A stretch of 10,617 nucleotides of DNA, taken from the NCBI GenBank assembly GCA_964471235.1, contig CAYYGL010000172.1:1-10617 (forward strand). The letters run 5' to 3'. Shown one piece after another: positions 1-6,278 of the stretch (position 1 is its first letter; the number at the start of each line of letters is the position of its first letter). The notes under the pieces were generated by a model. It ran no database searches, was not told the DNA's origin, and was given only the letters and a program-made list of their open reading frames with translations. The position numbers and the translations under genes are program-made. Origin of the DNA: CAYYGL01 sp964471235 (GTDB lineage: Bacteria > Calditrichota > Calditrichia > RBG-13-44-9 > J075).

Positions 1-1
1 T

Positions 2-1864
2 GTAAAACGGTTTCCGAAAAGCAAACAGACCAGCCGTGCTTATCGAGAACTGTTCAACACGTACCTGAAGGTGGGAGACGAACAACATGCCATAGCCGCG
101 GCGGAAAAATACCTGGAACCCATCCCGGAAAACCGGCGGGGCTCCGCTTACAACTTCTTAGCATGGTCTTTGGCAGTGGAAAACAAGGGATTGAAGGCAG
201 CGGATAAATACTCCGCCCTGGCAGAACAGTGGGCAAGGCAGCAGGATAATCCCCGCACTTTGCAAAATATTCTGGATACCCGGGCGTATGTGTTGTACCG
301 CCTGGGAGATGCCGCCAATGCCCTGAAATTACAAAAAGAAGCGCTGACGGGGAATGAACAAAATCCAGAATTTTTGAGCCGCTTAGCGCTTTACCAGGAA
401 GGAGTGGGAAGCCACAAGGAAGCGCTGAAAACTGCTGCGCAATGCATCCTATACGGCGGTGGTGATGAAGATGTGCAGCATTTTTTTGAGTGGCTGCCCA
501 AAGCCGCAGCGGATGACCAAGAGCAGAAACAACTTAAGGAACGGATTGTTCTGGAAGTTGTGAACAATTTTCTGGCTAATTCCGCCGACCGCCGGAATCC
601 GGATAAACTTAGCCAGGCAGCGCTGCTGCTGGCAAAAACCGGGGTTGCCCTGAATAAGGCCGAAAAATGGGCACAGCAGGCATTTCACACCCTTAAACCG
701 GGAACGCCAACCCCGCGAGTCATTGCCTATCGAACCTCACTGGCAAAGGTGTATTTTGCAAAAGGGAAATATCAACAGGCACTGGAAATTTTTAAGCCGG
801 TCGAAAAGTGGGCATTGCCCTGGCAAACCGATACCTGGTATACCCTGGGGCAATTGTATGAAAAAACCGGCGACAATGAGAACGCCATTGCCGCATATCT
901 TCAAGGGCTGGTATATCAGCAGCCGGAGAAGTTGATGAAAGCACTGGCAGATGTGTACCAGCAGGTAAAAGGCAGCACGGAGGGGATACCCCAGGCAATT
1001 GAGCAAGCCCGTCAGGCATTGTTGAATTTTGAACCCGGGCAATATCAGCCGGCGAAGAACAGGGGTCGGATAGGGTTAGCAGAATTGTTTACCGGTGCCG
1101 AATGCCCGCCCTGTGCCGCCTCCGACAAAGCCTTTGACGCCCTTGCCGAGTACTTCCCCCGCACAAATCTGGCGATCCTGGAATATCATCTTCATATCCC
1201 TGCCCCGGACCCCATGACCAACCCGGATACCGAAGCCCGCTATCGGCATTACGGAGCAAATTTCGGCACACCCACGGCTTTTCTAAATGGTACGGTAAAA
1301 CTTGTCGGTGGCGGGCCGTTAATTGCTGCCAAACACCGATTTGTCATTTACCGGGATATTCTGAAGAATCAATTGGAAAGCGCACCGCCGATCGAAATCT
1401 CCGGCACCACCAGTCTGAACAATGACCAGGTGCAGGTGAAATTACAACTCAAAAATGTTCACACGAAGAAAAACTTATCGCTGGCAACCATCAATATTGC
1501 CCTGGTGGAGAAAGTCGTGAGTTACCCGGGTGGAAATGGAGTATCCCGGCACCGGTTCGTGGTTCGAAGACTACTCAGCAGTGCCGATGGCGCCCCGATT
1601 CATTGGGAGAATGGAGAGGCGAATATTGAACAGAGTGTTTCCCTGCCGGATGTGGAGAGCCGTTTAGCGGATTACCTGGATAATTTTGCAAAGCAATTTG
1701 CCAATCGCTTCCGGGATACTGCCGGCTGGCGGGAAGAACCGATCCATCTGGATCGTGCCAATTTAGCAGTGGTTGCCTGGGTTCAGGATGCGCATTCCAA
1801 CAAAGTCTTGCAAGCCTGGTACCAGGATGTAACCCCGTTAACGGCAGCAACCCGGGGAGAATAG
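2..1864 (+). CDS. TPR protein with thioredoxin-like CPPC domain and Omp28-like C-terminus (5' end missing)
   Basis: The reading frame is open to the left edge, so the start lies outside the window; 620 codons are visible before TAG at 1862. Numbered from the codon at 2, residues about 12-350 are helical pairs of TPR character, e.g. AYRELFNTYLKVGDEQHAIA and TWYTLGQLYEKTGDNENAIA. A thioredoxin-like segment follows, with ELFTGAECPPCAASDKAFDA (Cys368 and Cys371 forming a CxxC) and a GTPTAFLNG strand whose Pro424 would be the cis-proline. Residues about 460-620 look beta-rich and resemble the C-terminal part of Omp28-related proteins. TPRs bind partners, and a CxxC thioredoxin fold can do thiol-disulphide exchange; an envelope location is inferred, because any signal peptide is out of view. 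A GTG at 71 is not needed as a start because the TPR pattern already runs upstream of it. No redox partner gene is adjacent. Confidence 0.85.
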   Translation, partial: VKRFPKSKQTSRAYRELFNTYLKVGDEQHAIAAAEKYLEPIPENRRGSAYNFLAWSLAVENKGLKAADKYSALAEQWARQQDNPRTLQNILDTRAYVLYRLGDAANALKLQKEALTGNEQNPEFLSRLALYQEGVGSHKEALKTAAQCILYGGGDEDVQHFFEWLPKAAADDQEQKQLKERIVLEVVNNFLANSADRRNPDKLSQAALLLAKTGVALNKAEKWAQQAFHTLKPGTPTPRVIAYRTSLAKVYFAKGKYQQALEIFKPVEKWALPWQTDTWYTLGQLYEKTGDNENAIAAYLQGLVYQQPEKLMKALADVYQQVKGSTEGIPQAIEQARQALLNFEPGQYQPAKNRGRIGLAELFTGAECPPCAASDKAFDALAEYFPRTNLAILEYHLHIPAPDPMTNPDTEARYRHYGANFGTPTAFLNGTVKLVGGGPLIAAKHRFVIYRDILKNQLESAPPIEISGTTSLNNDQVQVKLQLKNVHTKKNLSLATINIALVEKVVSYPGGNGVSRHRFVVRRLLSSADGAPIHWENGEANIEQSVSLPDVESRLADYLDNFAKQFANRFRDTAGWREEPIHLDRANLAVVAWVQDAHSNKVLQAWYQDVTPLTAATRGE

Positions 1865-1993
1865 TGCTCGATTAAGCGTATTGGAACAACAACACTTGTT
1901 TTGTCAGAGAAGGGTTAGGGAAGAGGTACCGGGGTATAGGGTATAAGGGATGTAGGGAATGTGGGAAAACAAAATTCGTGAACATCCCGAAAG

Positions 1994-2008
1994 AGGTTCT
2001 TTGAACCC
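1994..2008. terminator. Weak hairpin between convergent genes
   Basis: GGTTC-TTT-GAACC (1995-2007) is a perfect 5-bp stem in the 188-bp gap between two genes that end facing each other. A second palindrome, GCATGTCATGC, lies at 2030-2040. Neither is followed by a run of T on either strand, so factor-independent termination is not well supported. The rest of the gap (about 1911-1975) is G-rich, low-complexity sequence with repeated GGGTAT/AGGGAT-like words and no reading frame I would defend. Confidence 0.2.
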
Positions 2009-2052
2009 TCCCCCCGATATTTTGTGCCGGCATGTCATGCTTTCTCCGGGGC

Positions 2053-2427
2053 TTAAATCCCCAGCCAGGTGGTGATGGCAATAATGAGAAACGCGATCCA
2101 CAGTAAATGGCGTCCCCGGGAGCCGATTACCGAGAGCAGGGCGCTGAGCAGGAAAACGAAAGCAATTACATGGGCAGTAACGGTGACCAGAGGAGAAGAC
2201 ATGGGGTGGAGTGCCAATACCATCAGTACGGACGCTGCTCCCCACCAGGCAATGGAGGTCAGATGCCAGGCGATTCGTGTGGTGCGATTCACATAAATTT
2301 CATTGCCAACCTCCTCCAGATGCTGACGTTCAAACAGATAATGGAGGAAATATTTTTCACCCAGCAATGAATGCGCAAGTCCTATCAAAAATGTTAAGAT
2401 TGAAGCAATCAGGAAGAAAATGTTCAT
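2053..2427 (-). CDS. Small four-helix integral membrane protein of unknown function
   Basis: This is a 124-residue protein with four hydrophobic stretches: roughly residues 3-21, 51-72, 80-100 and 107-124, separated by short polar loops. The first loop is charged (FERQHLEEVGNEIYVNRTTR). I do not recognise a named family. I prefer ATG at 2427 over GTG at 2436: ACAGGTG sits just upstream of the ATG with good spacing, and it contains that GTG, so the GTG is more likely part of the ribosome-binding site. The gene follows the lipase on the same strand with a 24-base gap and is probably co-transcribed with it. No catalytic motif is visible. It could act as a membrane partner of the lipase or be unrelated to it. 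Confidence 0.75.
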   Translation of the reverse strand: MNIFFLIASILTFLIGLAHSLLGEKYFLHYLFERQHLEEVGNEIYVNRTTRIAWHLTSIAWWGAASVLMVLALHPMSSPLVTVTAHVIAFVFLLSALLSVIGSRGRHLLWIAFLIIAITTWLGI

Positions 2428-2451
2428 GAGATACACCTGTAACTCTTTTTG

Positions 2452-3396
2452 TTAAACTTTTTGAACCGTTTTTCGGGAACGAGTTTTTTTCCCTCTGGGT
2501 TCATATTGAAGGACATCCGTGGCAATTTTTAAATAAATATTTTTAATGATTTCTTCATGTTTATTCTTTTCCCGGAGTGCCCTCATATTCCACCAGCCGG
2601 CTTTGTGAAGTTCATTTAAGTTCCACCATCCAACCTGGTCAAGGTGGTCTGCTTCGATTGGAAAATCGTGTTGTTTTATTTCTTTAATTTTTCCGCTGTC
2701 GCTTATCAATTGTTTTACCCATCGCTGGGAATGCAAGGACACTAACCCATCATTATCCCCTTCTCTTTCGTAGATTATCTTCCAGGATAACTGAAAGGGC
2801 AGAAATATTTTATCGCGGGTTTTATAACTGGCATAGGTTTGATAAACCACGTTATTCTCCGCCTCAAAAGACCGGGCACGCTCGTTAAATTCCCGACAGG
2901 CGGTGGTGGTAACACTCCGAATCCCCTCCAGGTTCATAAACAGCTTAAAACCGGCGATGACTTTATCCATTCCCTGCTCCAAAACAATATCCGCCACAAT
3001 GGTTCCAAAATGGGGCGTACCAATAGTCGTCAAAGTGGCAACTTTATCTGCCATCCCTTCATCCACAATCATGTGTCGAACATCCAACCCACCCATACTG
3101 TGGGCAATGAAGTGCACTTTACTTTTCCCGCTTTTTTTTAAAATTCGTTCCACCTCTTTTTTCATGTCCTTTGCCCGGGTCTCTACCCCTGCGGCAAAAC
3201 TCACATTGGAATGATAAACTTCAAACCCATGTTTTTTGAGATGACTGGCAATTCCTTTAAAATAATGAAACCGGTCCGATAAAAAGCTGAAATCATAGAT
3301 GGAAAGATTCAAAGTTCGGAAAACAGAGTCTATTAAGTAGTCCGGTCGGGCGATTCCATGAGCCAGCACCACTGGATATTTGTTTTTTTTGACCAT
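2452..3396 (-). CDS. Alpha/beta-hydrolase, triacylglycerol lipase-like (family I type)
   Basis: The 314-residue protein begins almost at the first core strand (KYPVVLAHGIARPDYL), whose HG is the usual oxyanion-hole element of bacterial true lipases. The nucleophile elbow is FIAHSMGGLD with Ser100. The acid is Asp216 in GDNDGLVS and the base is His251 in EADHLDQVGWW. Asp253, two residues after the His, matches a calcium ligand of Pseudomonas/Burkholderia lipases, and GTPHFGT is another family motif. It probably hydrolyses carboxylic esters of lipids. There is no signal peptide, which is unusual for a family known mainly from secreted enzymes, so a cytoplasmic role is inferred. GWWN occurs twice, 11 residues apart (256-269). 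ATG at 3396 has GAAGG upstream; a TTG at 3441 would add 15 residues without core similarity. The C-terminal tail is strongly basic. Confidence 0.85.
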   Translation of the reverse strand: MVKKNKYPVVLAHGIARPDYLIDSVFRTLNLSIYDFSFLSDRFHYFKGIASHLKKHGFEVYHSNVSFAAGVETRAKDMKKEVERILKKSGKSKVHFIAHSMGGLDVRHMIVDEGMADKVATLTTIGTPHFGTIVADIVLEQGMDKVIAGFKLFMNLEGIRSVTTTACREFNERARSFEAENNVVYQTYASYKTRDKIFLPFQLSWKIIYEREGDNDGLVSLHSQRWVKQLISDSGKIKEIKQHDFPIEADHLDQVGWWNLNELHKAGWWNMRALREKNKHEEIIKNIYLKIATDVLQYEPRGKKTRSRKTVQKV

Positions 3397-3504
3397 GAAA
3401 AAAGTACCTTCTATCCGTTCGAGCTCAATGCTTGTCGGCAAGGTTCACCGGAGACACTATCAGTCAACCACTCGTTAAACGCCTCGTTACCATTGTACGT
3501 TTAC

Positions 3505-3533
3505 ATTTTACCCTGTGACAATCAAAATGTCAA
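3505..3533 (-). promoter_or_regulatory. Sigma70-type promoter for the lipase gene pair
   Basis: On the minus strand there is a perfect -35 TTGACA (3528-3533), a 17-base spacer, and -10 TAAAAT (3505-3510). Transcription would begin near 3498, giving a leader of about 100 bases before the lipase ATG. This is the strongest promoter-like sequence in the window. Confidence 0.7.
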
Positions 3534-3768
3534 GACCCTATTTATCACCAATTCCGAAATGAAGCTAAAAGAAATATCACAATTTCTGTTGAAAATTTAT
3601 CAACCATTAACTCCTCTAAAATTATACTTGTGGAGGGCATATCCGGATTAAACGGAAAATGGGATACACCAGAAATTTTTTTGAAGAACCCTCAATTTTT
3701 AAATAATTATTATTGGTAATTAGCCGAATGATTAATAAAGAGGGAATTGATAAGGAGTTGGGGAAACG
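3534..3768. other. AT-rich intergenic region upstream of the LETM1-like gene
   Basis: Between the lipase promoter and the divergent LETM1-like gene I see no defensible gene. Possible promoter words for the plus-strand gene are TTGAAG (3681-3686) and AATAAT (3702-3707), but the spacing of 15 is short, so I do not call them as a promoter. A clear ribosome-binding site, AAGGAG, lies at 3752-3757. Confidence 0.4.
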
Positions 3769-4119
3769 ATGAAGAAATATTTTCACATTCGCCGGTATCG
3801 CAGCTACCTGGCAGCTTCTTTCTGGAGACATTGGATGCTCAAAAGCAAACAGTTTGCTCGACATGAATATACTGCTATCCGCTTGTTTATTAGTTTGATA
3901 ACCCGTTGGCTAACGGGCAAAGAGCTCAATACAACCGATAAAGAACTCTTTAAAAAACAATTGTTGAATTATGGAAAACTGTTACCTCTGGTAGCAATCT
4001 TAGCCCTTCCCTTTGGTACCTTCGTTTTGATTTTGGTTGTTAAGTTTATTCCGCTTAATTTGTTCCCTACCGCTTTTGTCAAATTTGGTGAAGTTCCACT
4101 GGATTACTCCAAAGAATAA
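3769..4119 (+). CDS. Short LETM1-like membrane protein
   Basis: This 116-residue protein has a basic N-terminal half (KKYFHIRRYRSYLAASFWRH) and one strongly hydrophobic stretch at about residues 70-96. The block GKLLPLVAILALPFGTF followed by IPLNLFPTAF resembles the conserved core around the transmembrane helix of LETM1-domain proteins, where a polar K-L-x-P entry, an internal P-F and a closing F-P-x-x-(F/S)-T-F recur. LETM1 itself is a mitochondrial inner-membrane protein linked to cation/proton exchange and ribosome binding; bacterial versions are poorly characterised. Here only the short core is present, without the long helical C-terminal region, so any function is inference. The ATG at 3769 follows AAGGAG with an 11-base spacer. 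It stands alone, divergent from the lipase gene, with no co-directional neighbour for over 250 bases. Confidence 0.65.
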   Translation: MKKYFHIRRYRSYLAASFWRHWMLKSKQFARHEYTAIRLFISLITRWLTGKELNTTDKELFKKQLLNYGKLLPLVAILALPFGTFVLILVVKFIPLNLFPTAFVKFGEVPLDYSKE

Positions 4120-4380
4120 AATTGGGATAAAGCAAGCAACAAACCTTATTCCAATAGAACAACTTGTTTCTATAGTTGTCTGTTAAACCATAAATGTTGA
4201 ATATCTCCGATATTCCGTTGCCTCCACCGTTTCTTTGGGAACAAAATTTTTTTGAAAGTTGGCATCCGCCCTCATCTATTGTGTTCTTGTAACTGTTCAG
4301 TATTATCCGCAAATTGGAATGTTTTATAGATCATTCGGGCATTTTCCGAAAAAGACACCGGAAAAGTCGGAAGGACAAAA

Positions 4381-4464
4381 ATGGGCTTAGAGCTGAATAG
4401 TGACGTTTTATTTTTCAATATTAAGCTTCCCGATAGTTTTAACGAAAATAAAAACAGTCTCTGA
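4381..4464 (+). CDS. Possible 27-residue small protein
   Basis: An ATG at 4381 opens 27 codons ending at TGA 4462-4464. The case rests on a strong ribosome-binding site, GGAAGGA (4369-4375), five bases upstream of the ATG. The product begins MGLELNSDVLFFNIKLPDSF; it has no clear signal peptide or membrane helix and matches nothing I recognise. A 7-bp hairpin (TTTTCCG / CGGAAAA, 4342-4365) lies just before the ribosome-binding site. It could equally be a decayed fragment of a gene or a chance frame in AT-rich DNA. Confidence 0.25.
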   Translation: MGLELNSDVLFFNIKLPDSFNENKNSL

Positions 4465-4502
4465 AGACTTCTTTATCAACGCTCGTTATGCCTGCTTTGT
4501 TA

Positions 4503-4679
4503 GACAGAGTGTAACGATTCAGCCACAGAGTTTTTCAGAAAAGGAATTCAAGGGAAAACCGAAAATACCGCAATAACTTCTGTAAGATTTTTTGTTATCC
4601 TGTTTTTTGATAAATTTTTCCTCTTCTCAATGACCTTTGTACTTTCTGTGGCAAGACAATTGAATCGTTACGACAGAGT
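4503..4679. mobile_element. MITE-like non-autonomous insertion (IS66-type ends) with target duplication
   Basis: The element spans 4511-4671 (161 bp). Its ends are perfect 11-bp inverted repeats: GTAACGATTCA at 4511-4521 and TGAATCGTTAC at 4661-4671. The same 8 bases, GACAGAGT, abut it directly on both sides (4503-4510 and 4672-4679), as expected for a target-site duplication. The repeat continues inward as GCCACAGA (4522-4529) against TCTGTGGC (4645-4652), with 8 extra bases (AAGACAAT, 4653-4660) in the right arm only. The interior is AT-rich and contains no transposase frame. An 8-bp duplication plus ends starting GTAA are the published hallmarks of the IS66 family, so mobilisation in trans by an IS66-like transposase is inferred. 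The element sits about 110 bases upstream of the dehydrogenase gene and could affect its promoter. Confidence 0.8.
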
Positions 4680-4786
4680 ATATGAAAGATGCTGTTTTAC
4701 CTGGAATTTCGTATAAAGCGTGGGGGGCAGCGGGTGCAGGATGGCCCGAATCTATTCACTATCGTATGGGAGGATTGTAGAACGGT

Positions 4787-6256
4787 ATGACACGAACTCC
4801 GCTTGTTGAAGGATTGTTAATTGATGGAGATATCCGTTCCGCTTCTTCGGAAGAATATAAAGAGATTCACAATCCGGCAACCGGGCAGGTATTGGCGCGG
4901 GTACCGGAAGCATCTTTGGAAGATGTGGAAGCAGCAGTAATAGCCGCCCACAAGGCATTTGAAGCGAAATGGCGGTTCGCCCCCCCGGAGCGACGATCCC
5001 GGCGGTTATGGCAGTTTGCCGAAGTGATTCGTTCCCATAGCGAAGAATTTGCCCGGTTGGAGAGCCAGAATGTGGGCAAACCCATTCGAGAGGCACGACA
5101 GGAAGTTGAACATGCAGCCCGTTGCTTCGAGTACTATTCCGGTGCGGTAATGCAATTTTCCGGTGAGACCGTTTCCAGCTCCACTCATAAATTTTATTTT
5201 ACCGAATATCAACCTCATGGCGTTTGCGGCATTATCACGCCATGGAATTTTCCGCTTGCTATAGCCGCCCGGAAAATCGCCCCGGCAATTGCCCTTGGAA
5301 ATACGGTGGTAGTGAAACCGGCATCTTTCACCCCATTAACCACTCTGCTGCTGGGTAAATTGGCGCTGGAAGCCGGCATCCCCCCCGGGGTGATCAATGT
5401 CATCACCGGACGGGGCAGTATTATTGGGGAAGCCATTGTGCGTCATCCACTGGTCAGAAAAGTGTCCTTTACCGGCACCACTGAAATCGGGAAAGAGGTG
5501 TTAAAATTTGCTGCGGATCATCTCAACCGAGTCACGTTAAACCTGGGGAGCAAATCTGCCAGTGTGATCTTCTCCGATGCCGATTTAAACCTGACGGCCC
5601 GGGAGTCGGTTAAAAGCGTGATTGCCAACTCCGGGCAGAACTGTTATGCCCGCAGCCTGTTGTTAATCGAAAAAACCATCTATCCCAAATTCATCAAACA
5701 GATCAGTTCTTTGTTAAACGCTGTAAAAATCGGTGATCCCCTTCATGAGGAGACGGAGATGGGGCCTTTGCTGACCACCGGTCATCGGCAGCGGGTGCAG
5801 AAATATATTGAACTGGGGAAAAGCGAGGGGGCAACGCTTTACACCGGCGGCGAGATTTACCAGGCTCCCCAATTAACCGGCGGAGCTTATCTAACTCCGG
5901 CATTGTTTGTTGATGTCACCCCGAAGATGTATATTGCCCGGGAGGAAATCCTGGGTCCGGTGGTCTGTGCCATTCCTTTCTCCAGCGAAGACGAAGCTGT
6001 CACAATTGCCAATAGCTCAATTTACGGTTTAACTTCTTCGGTATGGACACGTAATGGCGACCGGGCGCTTCGGGTGGCTCGCAGAATCCAGTCCGGCGTT
6101 GTGTCGGTTAATTCCAATCAAAGCGTAATCATCGAGATGCCCCATGGGGGGATGAAAGAAAGCGGCATGGGCAGAGAATTGGGAATGAAAGCCCTGGAAG
6201 AGTTCTCCGAGATAAAGAGCGTTTTCATCTCAAGCTATCGCCCGGATATGCGATAG
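4787..6256 (+). CDS. Aldehyde dehydrogenase-superfamily protein with Asn at the catalytic Glu position
   Basis: At 489 residues it has normal length for NAD(P)-dependent aldehyde dehydrogenases. Landmarks are TPWNFP (Asn154), KPAS (Lys177, cofactor), FTGTTEIGK (Rossmann-fold glycines, about 228-236), the thiol nucleophile Cys286 in SGQNCYARS, and EEILGP (Glu387). The usual ELGGK motif reads NLGSK here, so the general-base Glu is Asn252; its 34-residue distance to Cys286 matches the Glu-to-Cys spacing of ALDH2, so this is the correct position. Ser180 replaces the Glu that typically favours NAD, which hints that NADP may be accepted. The next gene is a PuuD-like hydrolase, so gamma-glutamyl-aminobutyraldehyde or a related amino-aldehyde is a plausible substrate, by context only. 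An in-frame stop at 4778 forces a start at ATG 4787. GGGAGG lies 13 bases upstream, a rather long spacing. Confidence 0.9.
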   Translation: MTRTPLVEGLLIDGDIRSASSEEYKEIHNPATGQVLARVPEASLEDVEAAVIAAHKAFEAKWRFAPPERRSRRLWQFAEVIRSHSEEFARLESQNVGKPIREARQEVEHAARCFEYYSGAVMQFSGETVSSSTHKFYFTEYQPHGVCGIITPWNFPLAIAARKIAPAIALGNTVVVKPASFTPLTTLLLGKLALEAGIPPGVINVITGRGSIIGEAIVRHPLVRKVSFTGTTEIGKEVLKFAADHLNRVTLNLGSKSASVIFSDADLNLTARESVKSVIANSGQNCYARSLLLIEKTIYPKFIKQISSLLNAVKIGDPLHEETEMGPLLTTGHRQRVQKYIELGKSEGATLYTGGEIYQAPQLTGGAYLTPALFVDVTPKMYIAREEILGPVVCAIPFSSEDEAVTIANSSIYGLTSSVWTRNGDRALRVARRIQSGVVSVNSNQSVIIEMPHGGMKESGMGRELGMKALEEFSEIKSVFISSYRPDMR

Positions 6257-6278
6257 AATATTTCTACTTTCATCTCTT

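Larger units (their letters stand above)
4120..4786. other. 667-base gap with no full-length gene
   Basis: This AT-rich gap holds one small-ORF candidate (4381-4464), a 7-bp hairpin with arms 4342-4348 and 4359-4365, and an insertion element at 4511-4671. Near the dehydrogenase start there is a -10-like TATAAA (4712-4717) without a convincing -35, and GGGAGG (4768-4773), which probably serves as its ribosome-binding site. I see no tRNA or recognisable riboswitch. Confidence 0.5.

Noticed and set aside
1911..1975. G-rich repeated words (GGGTAT, AGGGAT) suggesting a tandem repeat or G-quadruplex
   Set aside because: The units are irregular and the G-runs are mostly of three with uneven spacing; this is low complexity, with no defined repeat or CRISPR-like structure.
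3358..3651. A 97-codon open frame on the plus strand upstream of the LETM1-like gene
   Set aside because: It is antisense to the lipase start and runs through the lipase promoter; the product looks like a shadow with no domain.
4079..4312. A 77-codon open frame on the minus strand
   Set aside because: It overlaps the end of the LETM1-like gene, has no clear ribosome-binding site and shows no recognisable domain; AT-rich intergenic DNA readily gives such frames.
4455..4468. AGTCT-CTGA-AGACT mini-hairpin as a terminator of the small ORF
   Set aside because: The stem is only 5 bp with no T run following; too weak to call.
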